Notes under the pieces: model-generated
Databases searched by the model: none
What the model was told of the DNA's origin: nothing
What the model saw: the letters and a program-made list of their open reading frames with translations, nothing else
Assembly (NCBI RefSeq): GCF_029989365.1
Contig: NZ_JAPRAQ010000005.1
Span: forward strand, 405,739-469,738
DNA: 64,000 nt
Direction of reading: 5' to 3'
From: Bradyrhizobium sp. Arg816
GTDB taxonomy: Bacteria; Pseudomonadota; Alphaproteobacteria; Rhizobiales; Xanthobacteraceae
Shown here: positions 28,671 through 35,329 of the stretch, piece after piece
Position numbering within the stretch: position 1 is the first letter of the stretch
Layout of the letters: each line of letters starts with the position of its first letter
Program-made: the position numbers and the translations under genes

Positions 28671-29159
28671 ATGTTCAGGACATCGAACGACGAGCCGTGC
28701 GAGCAATCGGTGCAAGCATTTCAATCATTCTGTCTCGAAGGCAATTCTGACCTATCGGTCAAAGGCCAATTGATCGGCCAAGATGCGATCGACAAGTCGA
28801 GCGAGGGTGGACCCGTGATCGTGCTCCGGGGTGGGCTGCCACCGAGGGTCGTGCGACGGGTGCGAGAGCACATCGACAGCAATATCGACCAGCGCATCAG
28901 TGTCGAAGCGTTGGCAAAGCTGGCCAGCCTGTCGGTCTGCTACTTCGTGCGTGCGTTCAAACAGTCGGTGGGTGTTACGCCGCACGACTATCTGATACGG
29001 CGTCGGGTCGAACGGACGATGGAGCTCTTGTCGCGCACGGAGATGCCGCTTTCGGAGATCGCGCTGGCGGCGGGCTTTGCCGACCAGAGCCACTGCGCGC
29101 GCCGCTTTCGCCAGCACGTGGGGATGTCGCCGCGGGATTATCGATGGTCGATGCCGTGA
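28671..29159 (+). CDS. AraC family regulator with short N-terminal extension
   Basis: A 162-residue protein with about 55 uncharacterised N-terminal residues and an AraC DNA-binding module: VEALAKLASLSVCYFVRAFKQSVG and ALAAGFADQSHCARRFRQHVG. Such short AraC proteins with the VVRRVREHIDSNIDQ lead-in are common in bradyrhizobia. It closes the regulatory block on the opposite strand from the FixJ-like gene. There are no clues to its effector. The downstream 160 bp end in a strong plus-strand terminator. Confidence 0.85.
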   Translation: MFRTSNDEPCEQSVQAFQSFCLEGNSDLSVKGQLIGQDAIDKSSEGGPVIVLRGGLPPRVVRRVREHIDSNIDQRISVEALAKLASLSVCYFVRAFKQSVGVTPHDYLIRRRVERTMELLSRTEMPLSEIALAAGFADQSHCARRFRQHVGMSPRDYRWSMP

Positions 29160-29319
29160 GCCGCCCTATGGACGGAGATTCGATTTCCAACCGGGCGGTC
29201 TGCACCCGCGGTGTCCATGCTCCCGGGTGCAGACGCAAGATAAGACCCGCAATCGAGCGCCTTTTCCTCCCGAGACGCTCCTGCGCCGCCGATCGAGCAA
29301 ATGCGGCGCCGGGTCATTG

Positions 29320-29351
29320 GGCCGGTGACAACCACGTCACCGGCCTTTTTT
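29320..29351 (+). terminator. Rho-independent terminator
   Basis: A perfect 10-bp stem, GGCCGGTGAC / GTCACCGGCC (29320-29329 and 29336-29345), has a 6-nt loop and is followed by six T residues on the plus strand. It would stop transcription from the AraC gene at 28671-29159. The T-run ends two bases before the stop codon of the convergent minus-strand gene. Confidence 0.85.
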
Positions 29352-29352
29352 G

Positions 29353-29670
29353 TCACCCGCCGCACTTCGTTGCCAGCAGGTTGTTCAAGGCATCGATCTC
29401 CAAATCGAGCGCCGCCAGAGCCCGATCTTGCTCGGTATCCCGCACACACGTCGCCGCCGCCTGACGCATCGTCACCGATTCATAGAACGAAGCGGCGTAG
29501 GCGCGACAGGCCGTATCCTTGTCGGTACCGCCGGCTGGATGGCTGCGTACCGTGGTCCATCGCGCGTGAGAGGCAGCAAAGTCACGGGTGGACGTGCACT
29601 CGCTTGCAACTGCGGAAATCGTAGAAGCGTTGATCGCGGCAGAGGCGAGTAGAACGGCAATTCTCGTCAT
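29353..29670 (-). CDS. Small exported hypothetical protein
   Basis: A 105-residue protein with an N-terminal signal-like segment (MTRIAVLLASAAINASTISAVASE). Three cysteines remain after the probable cleavage site. The mature part is helical (RQAAATCVRDTEQDRALAALDLEIDALNNLLATKCGG). The start at 29670 has GGAG 9 bp upstream; an in-frame ATG 18 bp earlier would spoil the signal peptide. Function is unknown; a periplasmic helical protein with one or more disulfides is likely. Confidence 0.65.
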   Translation of the reverse strand: MTRIAVLLASAAINASTISAVASECTSTRDFAASHARWTTVRSHPAGGTDKDTACRAYAASFYESVTMRQAAATCVRDTEQDRALAALDLEIDALNNLLATKCGG

Positions 29671-30044
29671 GAGTGCAACTCCGCACATGAACCGGTGTGA
29701 CGATCTCTATCTTCCCGCGGAGCTGCCTTCGCGAATGGCGTTGCCGGATTTTGAACGAGGTTGCGCGAACCTTGCCGACCTATGGATTGCACGAATCATC
29801 GGGCGCGGAGAGAGCGACGCGAAACCGCATTCTGGCAGAGCCGGAATGTGCAAGAGGGTTCTCGGGGCGACAACCCAGTACAAGAGAAAGTCTGGTGCTT
29901 GCACGATGCTGAGGCTCGCCGCGCCTGCATAATGCGATGCGCGACCAGTCGAACGACGCAATCCGAGTCCCGGTCTCGCAGGATATCCGTCGGCGAATTG
30001 CCAGACTTGTCGAAGCCGCCGTCTGATCATTGAGGGAGAGTAGG
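29671..30044. other. Intergenic interval, probable divergent promoters
   Basis: 374 bp between the exported protein gene (-) and the flavoprotein gene (+). No coding frame with convincing composition was found. GGGAGAG at 30034-30040 is the ribosome site of the flavoprotein gene. Confidence 0.4.
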
Positions 30045-31478
30045 ATGACCGACGTGCTTGTTGTTGGAGCTGGGCCTGCCGGTGTCATGGCGACACTTCG
30101 TGCAGCCGACCTCGGCGCGAAGACTGCGCTTGTTGCCGGCAGCGAATTCGGTGGCATGGCGGCCAATGACGGGCCTGTCCCGGTTCGCACCCTGGCCCAT
30201 GCCGGCCGGCTGCTGCGCGATGCGCGGCAACTGGGGCAATATGGCGTAACTGTCGGTGAGCCGGTGCTGGATTATTCTCGGCTCCTCGCGCGCGTTCGCG
30301 AGGTCGTCAGGGACGTCCGAGCACATTCCTCGCTCCGCCTGCAGATCGGCGCGCTGGGAGTAGCCGTCCACGAGCAGACAGGGATGGCACGCTTCGTCGA
30401 CCCGCATACGATCGAGACACAGGGTGGTCTTCGCCTGTGCGCCGACAAGGTGATTATCTGTACCGGTGGTACCAGCCGGCGTCTCCCGATCCCCGGCTTC
30501 GAGTTGACCAGTACCCACAGCGATGCCTGGGCGCTGACGTCGGTGCCGCCCTCGATGCTTGTCGTTGGCGCCGGAGCCACGGGGGTGCAGGTCGCCTCCA
30601 TCTTCAACGCGTTCGGCTCCCGCATCGAGCTGTTCGAGGCGGGGCCGCGGATTCTGGCGACCGAGGATGCCGACATATCCGCGGCGGCCGCAGTCGCGCT
30701 GCGCCAGTCAGGGATTGCTGTTCATGAGAGCTTTGGCACTATCACGGCCTTCGAGAAGACGGCGACCGGTGTGCGCATGCTGTTCACGAAGGACGGCCGT
30801 CAGTTCGACGTAGAGGGCGCGCTTGCGGTGGTGGCGGCAGGATGGGCGGCCGATACCAGCAGCCTGAACCTTGCCGAGGCGGGCGTCGAGCTCAATCAGC
30901 GAAAGTTCGTGAAGGTCGATGAATACTTGCGAACCTCAGCGCCGCATATTTTCGCTGCCGGCGACGTGACGGGCCATGCCATGCTGGTACCCCAGGCGAT
31001 ACAGGCAGGCTTCGTGGCGGCCACCAACGCAGTAAAGGGGCCAGGCATGCCGCTCGTCGACCAGGTCAGCCCAATGGGCAGTTTCACGGAGCCGGAATAT
31101 GCGCAGGCGGGCCTCACCGAAGCCAAGGCGCGCGAAACCAATGACATCGTGACGTCGATCGTGCATTTTGACGTGACCACGCGGACGATCATCGACGGAC
31201 GCAAGTTCGGCTTCTGCAAACTCGTTGCCGATCGCAAAAGCTGCAAGATCCTTGGTTGCCATGTCATCGGAGAGCGTGCAGTCGATATCGTTGAGGTGGC
31301 AGCAATCGCGATTGCTGCGGGCATGCGTGTCGATGATCTGGCGCAGATCCCACTGGCCTATCCGACTTACGCAGCGATCCTGGTTCGTGCCGCCGTCATG
31401 GCGGCTGGCGAACTCGGCTTGAATGTCGGCTGGCAAGCGCATCGGGTAGGGGGTGTGCTCGTTTCGGCGGACCATTGA
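30045..31478 (+). CDS. Class I disulfide-reductase-like flavoprotein lacking the redox cysteines
   Basis: A 477-residue FAD/NAD(P) oxidoreductase of the dihydrolipoamide/mercuric reductase fold. The FAD motif is VVGAGPAGVMATLRAADLG near residues 5-24, the NAD(P) motif is VVGAGATGVQVASIF, the late FAD motif is IFAAGDVTG, and the C-terminal dimerisation domain contains CKILGCHVIGE and YPTYAAIL. Where family members have a CxxxxC redox pair (GGTCxNxGCxPxK), this protein reads GGMAANDGPVPVRTL, so both cysteines are replaced by Ala and Pro. It therefore cannot do ordinary dithiol chemistry at that site; a simple NAD(P)H dehydrogenase or transhydrogenase-like activity is possible. The start at 30045 is supported by the GGGAGAG site. 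Confidence 0.85.
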   Translation: MTDVLVVGAGPAGVMATLRAADLGAKTALVAGSEFGGMAANDGPVPVRTLAHAGRLLRDARQLGQYGVTVGEPVLDYSRLLARVREVVRDVRAHSSLRLQIGALGVAVHEQTGMARFVDPHTIETQGGLRLCADKVIICTGGTSRRLPIPGFELTSTHSDAWALTSVPPSMLVVGAGATGVQVASIFNAFGSRIELFEAGPRILATEDADISAAAAVALRQSGIAVHESFGTITAFEKTATGVRMLFTKDGRQFDVEGALAVVAAGWAADTSSLNLAEAGVELNQRKFVKVDEYLRTSAPHIFAAGDVTGHAMLVPQAIQAGFVAATNAVKGPGMPLVDQVSPMGSFTEPEYAQAGLTEAKARETNDIVTSIVHFDVTTRTIIDGRKFGFCKLVADRKSCKILGCHVIGERAVDIVEVAAIAIAAGMRVDDLAQIPLAYPTYAAILVRAAVMAAGELGLNVGWQAHRVGGVLVSADH

Positions 31479-31683
31479 CCGGCGGGCCATTGAATCGTCT
31501 GGCCGGGGAGCTGGCACTGACAGAGCAAGCTCAACACGCACGTGATCGCTTTCTCCAGGCGGCGCAAAAGCAGCTGTTTGATTTCGAGAGGCGGGAGAAA
31601 TTGTTTGGGAAAAGGATCGCGAAGAGCGGGCCGCAGAGCAGCACCAAGGTTGACCGCGACGCCGCTCACTTACGGTCGTGAGA

Positions 31684-32043
31684 TCAGTTTCGTTGCGCGG
31701 TCCAGTAGCCCGAGCACCGTGCATTGCCTGAATGCCCGCTCCATCTGCCTCGGCCCGTCGTCATGGATAGCCGACCCGAGCCTGCCGCGTATTTGTCATG
31801 GACCGTGACAGACGCACGGACGGCACCGGATTTCGCGACGTACCCGGTGAACCTCACGAGATTGGGATGGCTTACGACGCCGTCCGAGACATTGACGGTG
31901 AAATTGTAGCTGGGGTCGCATGCGCCGTTCTGCGTCACAAAGACGAGATCCCAGGAGCCGTCATACGCGGATCGCGCCTGCGCGGCAGGCGCTGCGGCAA
32001 TCAAGCAGATTGTTGCAGTCAGGCAAAGCCCGAGCTTGTTCAT
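31684..32043 (-). CDS. Small secreted hypothetical protein
   Basis: A 119-residue protein with a clear Sec signal peptide (MNKLGLCLTATICLIAAAPAAQA, cleavage after AQA). The mature domain appears to be a small beta-rich fold beginning YDGSWDLVFVTQNGACDPSYNF, with two cysteines that may form a disulfide. This type, with DGxW near the N-terminus and a basic C-terminus containing RGRWSG and CSGYW, is frequent in bradyrhizobia; the role is unknown. A GGAGGACC ribosome site lies just upstream of the ATG. Confidence 0.75.
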   Translation of the reverse strand: MNKLGLCLTATICLIAAAPAAQARSAYDGSWDLVFVTQNGACDPSYNFTVNVSDGVVSHPNLVRFTGYVAKSGAVRASVTVHDKYAAGSGRLSMTTGRGRWSGHSGNARCSGYWTAQRN

Positions 32044-32335
32044 GGTCGGTCCTCCAAGAGGTTTCGGCGTGGCGGTCTGATCTTATGGAGCGCAAAGCGT
32101 ACGGCTTGTTCAAATTTGCTCGGAACGTCCCGCATTGGCGGAAATCATGTTCGCGCGGCCAGCGAACGACTCCGGTTTGAGATGACCGCAATCATTCGAT
32201 GTCGATTTGGTGCCTCGGCTCCAATTTTGAAGCCGTGCAAGCTCTAACAAGGGAATAAAAAGCGCGTGACCGCATGAATAGCGCACCGACGTCACCCGGC
32301 ATTCGCAGGATGGACCGTGAAGCGGCCCATCGGGG

Positions 32336-32551
32336 TCATGCAAGCCATTCGTGTTCAGCGCCGGCAGTCGATCGCGCGAGTGCCTTGGCCGCATCGGCAT
32401 GCGAAACTTTCTCAGCTCGCCGTTGATAGTCTTCGGCGAGGGCCTGAAGGCGACTCGCGACCACCGAGTCCGTCATGGTTTGGGCGGCGCGGAGCAAAGT
32501 CCGCGCTGTCTCGATATAGGCCTTGCCCCGTTGAGATATCTGGAGCGTCAT
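32336..32551 (-). CDS. Small helical hypothetical protein
   Basis: A 71-residue protein predicted to be mostly helical (ISQRGKAYIETARTLLRAAQTM and LQALAEDYQRRAEKV). Its ATG overlaps the stop of the upstream small gene (ATGA), indicating translational coupling. The start at 32551 was chosen for this overlap; the frame extends upstream only as antisense-like sequence through the neighbouring gene. No function is recognised. Confidence 0.6.
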   Translation of the reverse strand: MTLQISQRGKAYIETARTLLRAAQTMTDSVVASRLQALAEDYQRRAEKVSHADAAKALARSTAGAEHEWLA

Positions 32552-32769
32552 GAAGCCCTCCCACGGTTCTCGGGCAGCGGGTTGAAGGCACTCGGGAGCC
32601 AGCCCATCCAACTGCGGTCGCTTTCCCTGCGAGCTCTGAAGCGATCGACGCACGTCCTGGAACAAAGCTGGGTTCGCCACGAGTAGTGTCGGACGAGACC
32701 AAACTTGCCATCGCAAACTGCGCATCGGGCGGCTTCGCCTGACTTGAGATTTTCGCGGCAATTGGGCAT
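32548..32769 (-). CDS. Small Cys-containing protein, possible zinc ribbon
   Basis: A 73-residue protein with four cysteines arranged CAVC-(13)-CSRTC, a plausible zinc-binding knuckle pair, within basic surroundings (RTCVDRFRARRESDRSWMGWL). The start at 32769 (MPNCREN) follows the GAGGAGAC segment. It overlaps the next gene by 4 bp, forming a two-gene unit. Similar proteins are widespread as hypothetical genes in bradyrhizobia; a nucleic-acid-binding or regulatory role is a guess. Confidence 0.65.
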   Translation of the reverse strand: MPNCRENLKSGEAARCAVCDGKFGLVRHYSWRTQLCSRTCVDRFRARRESDRSWMGWLPSAFNPLPENRGRAS

Positions 32770-32814
32770 TGCAGTCTCCTCTGTCGATCGCCCCTTTTTA
32801 CCGTCGCACTTCAT

Positions 32815-33560
32815 GAACTTGTGCGCTTTTTCAACGCACGCAGCCTAAGACGATCGCGATCAGCAGCTCAATCGGACATAGGTCGTCAGCAGGCATCCAT
32901 AGGGCTCAGGGAACGATACGAAGGGTTTATGGTGCTCGCCTTGAAGACTACGTCCGCAAGGGGGGCGACTGCACTGACAAGACGTGCGAGGGCCGGAAGG
33001 AGGTTTGCTCGACCCTGACGCTTGCCAAGACGCATCAGGTTCGGAGGTGCGTCCCTGGAGATGTTAATGGCCGCCGGCTCCACCTGTGTGGGCTTCGGCT
33101 TCCCCGTGAGCAAAATGGCGAGACTTGCCAGCGTCGAAGCCGCATCCGTACATTGATGAAATGATGGATTGCGTCGATTGCCGAGAGCTTGGCTGCCTCG
33201 GAGCGGCGGGCAGGAGGGCCGACTTCCAATACATCTTCGAGGCAATGGTCTTCTTGCGGCGGACTTGGACGCGCCAATTCCCCGAGACAACCGAGTGAAG
33301 CAGGAGTGGGCATTGTTGCGAGTCCCCGATTTGATCCCATTCGCGACCATTTTTGGCGGCGACGGATGGTGCACGAACGGCGGTTTGTGGCGCGGTATCG
33401 AGATCCGACGTTCCGAGTTAGGCTGCTCTCCGGTAAGAAAACAGGGCTGCCAACCTCGACGCACTTTTACAGTTGGATTTCTCATTGTAAGCCATTGATC
33501 TCTAATGATCGGATTTTGGCTCAGTTGGAAAAATTCTCTTGTAAAATCAATGATCGTATC
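32815..33560. other. Gene-poor interval left of the tRNA-Lys fragment
   Basis: About 750 bp with no confidently identified gene. A 45-codon frame at 33161-33298 is listed separately. A minus-strand frame at 32886-33485 has a plausible-looking C-terminal part but an N-terminus of odd composition. The last 80 bp are AT-rich compared with the surroundings, consistent with imported DNA next to the recombination site. Confidence 0.4.
33161..33298 (+). CDS. Possible small ORF with CxxC motif
   Basis: A 45-codon frame from an ATG to TGA with a CVDCRELGC segment and a hydrophobic/aromatic part (DFQYIFEAMVFLRRTW). Composition is protein-like, but there is no good ribosome site and it lies in a gene-poor interval, so it could be a gene remnant or chance. 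Confidence 0.25.
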   Translation: MMDCVDCRELGCLGAAGRRADFQYIFEAMVFLRRTWTRQFPETTE

Positions 33561-33564
33561 GTGT

Positions 33565-33609
33565 CTCTTAATCAGCGGGTCCCAGGTTCGAGCCCTGGTG
33601 CGCCCACCA
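33565..33609 (+). other. 3' half of a tRNA-Lys(CTT) gene, probable att site
   Basis: 45 bp read as a tRNA from the anticodon loop to CCA: loop CTCTTAA, half stem TCAGC, variable GGGTC, T-arm CCAGG-TTCGAGC-CCTGG, acceptor strand TGCGCCC, discriminator A, and CCA. The preceding bases cannot form the 5' anticodon stem or an acceptor stem, so no complete tRNA is present. Tyrosine recombinases commonly target this part of tRNA genes, and one is encoded 300 bp to the right. It is interpreted as an attachment-site duplication left by an integrated element. Confidence 0.8.
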
Positions 33610-33623
33610 CCCTTAAGAGATTG

Positions 33624-33642
33624 GCCCGAAAGGGCTTTTTTT
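33624..33642 (+). terminator. Rho-independent terminator after the tRNA fragment
   Basis: The stem GCCC-GAAA-GGGC is followed by seven T residues, 14 bp after the CCA end of the tRNA-Lys fragment. This is the usual position of a tRNA gene terminator, which suggests that the fragment kept the original downstream flank of the tRNA gene. Confidence 0.7.
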
Positions 33643-33910
33643 CATTTACCCGACAGAACAAATCGAGTCTCGTGCGACGCCTTTGGTAGTCGCACGTCGC
33701 ACGCCGTGCGACGTGTCAGATATTTGGGGCGTTATTCATCGCACCGGGCGCAGACGGTCATTGTTTGCGGACGGCGCGGGCAGAGATGGAGCGTACGCCT
33801 CACCGTAGGAAGGCGGAAAGCGTGGCGGGATTGATTGCGCGACACACCGCCTCCTGGCGACCTGCGAGCGTAAGGCGCAACCGGGCAAACGAAATTGTGC
33901 CGCTGTCCGT

Positions 33911-35203
33911 TCAGCCCTTCATCCCTTCCTTTCGAACCTGCAGTTCGAGCCTGTCGATGCCGGAGTCAGCGCGAGCCGCATTTCGGGCCCGGTAGTGCTT
34001 CACGATGGTCTGCGCACTTCGATATGAATGCCCAGTGATGTCGCAGATCGTCAGTAAGTCGCAGCCAGCCCGATCGAGCAGCATGACACAGGTATCCCGC
34101 AGGTCTTGGTCGTGCTTCTGGTCGAGGTCGCCGGCGCCGTTGACGAACATCAGAGCGGGGCAGGGCTTTAGACGCCATGCGGTCTCATCGCCATTGCTGT
34201 CCCGTGCGGCCTGCGCATCCAGCCATTCTGACAAGACGCGCTTACGCTGATCAACCGCCCGAGCGCGCTGTGCCTTGTTCTCTTCATCGAGAGGAAATGG
34301 AGCGAATAGCTTGTCGGAGATCTTGATCAGTTCGGCATTCAGTCGCTCCGCGCGGACAATCGTTTGGCGCGCGCTGTCGCGCGCGAGAAAGCCGAAGACG
34401 GCGACGGCTCGGGCGGTCGACACCCAATGCCGATAAGTGCTCTCGTCATAAGGCTCACCATTGTCCTCGTTGACCACGAGCTCAAGAGGCACCTTATCCA
34501 ATTGAAGCCGGAGCTTGAGCTCCTTTACGCGTGCACGCGAGGCATTCAGCCGTGCGCTGAGTTGGGGCGCCTCTTTGATGTCGACGAGCTCGCCTGTCTT
34601 GCTCTGGCAGAACATGTGGCGGTCTTCGATGTCGCTCTCATTCCGCATGATCAGACGGTCAGTCTGGCGCTGCCCAGTGAACAACGCCAGATGAAAGCTG
34701 TCGCCGATCGAAGGCCGATCAATTGCATCAGCTGCAGCGACCCAAGCGGCAAATTCGGGCATCGCAACCTGGACGATCCGCCCGTCCGGATGATCGAACT
34801 CCATGCCTTCCCGCGGGTTGGGCCCTAGACGCCACAGGATGCTTTCCTGCCCCCAAGTGAACGCCGCCGAGAGCGTCGCTATCATCGAAAGCGCCATATG
34901 ATGACCGCGAGCCGATTTCGCATAATTATAGAAGGCTCGGAACTCGGGTTTGCCGATCGATGTCGGCGTAGCAGTCGCAATCGCCTCAAGTTCTCGTGCC
35001 GGCTCGGCTACGCCGAGCAGCTTGGCGGCGCGGATTTCGGCACGTAACTTCGCTGCGGATTCGCGCGAATGCGGTCGGTACAGAATGGCAGAAATGCATT
35101 TACGATACGAAGCCTGTGAGGCGGAGGCTAACGCCTTGAACTCAACCGACTTGCTCCAATCGTCGAGAAGATCCTCGATTGTAGAACGCTTCCGGATCGT
35201 CAT
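33911..35203 (-). CDS. Tyrosine recombinase/integrase
   Basis: Site-specific recombinase of at least 430 aa. Catalytic motifs: first Arg in FTGQRQTDRL, HDQDLRDT as the H-x-x-R box, GHSYRSAQTIVKHY with the second His and the nucleophilic Tyr. Its 3' end lies 300 bp from the tRNA-Lys fragment, the usual integrase/att arrangement. The same frame stays open upstream from 35204 to 35386 with protein-like sequence (GRYLDADLRHPPYDEKG and AWFNLQEASDFSDKRK) but contains no ATG, GTG or TTG before a stop. The real N-terminus therefore probably lay further upstream and has been cut off, or the ATG at 35203 is used. Confidence 0.85.
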   Translation of the reverse strand: MTIRKRSTIEDLLDDWSKSVEFKALASASQASYRKCISAILYRPHSRESAAKLRAEIRAAKLLGVAEPARELEAIATATPTSIGKPEFRAFYNYAKSARGHHMALSMIATLSAAFTWGQESILWRLGPNPREGMEFDHPDGRIVQVAMPEFAAWVAAADAIDRPSIGDSFHLALFTGQRQTDRLIMRNESDIEDRHMFCQSKTGELVDIKEAPQLSARLNASRARVKELKLRLQLDKVPLELVVNEDNGEPYDESTYRHWVSTARAVAVFGFLARDSARQTIVRAERLNAELIKISDKLFAPFPLDEENKAQRARAVDQRKRVLSEWLDAQAARDSNGDETAWRLKPCPALMFVNGAGDLDQKHDQDLRDTCVMLLDRAGCDLLTICDITGHSYRSAQTIVKHYRARNAARADSGIDRLELQVRKEGMKG

Positions 35204-35329
35204 TTTCTTTGGCAGCTTGCCGGCACGGCGCGCCGCCTCGATTTCCGACTTCCGTTTGTCTGAAAAGTCCGAGGCTTCCTGAAGATTGAACCACGCCCCG
35301 ACCGGGCGGCCCTTTTCATCGTACGGCGG

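Noticed and set aside
32886..33485. Minus-strand frame of 199 codons
   Set aside because: Proline/serine/arginine-rich N-terminus and no ribosome site; only the C-terminal part looks protein-like, too little to call a gene.
33515..33531. GGCTCAGTTGG upstream of the tRNA-Lys fragment, like a D-arm
   Set aside because: The spacing to the anticodon loop is about 22 nt too long and no acceptor 5' strand is present, so it cannot be the tRNA's own 5' half without an insertion.
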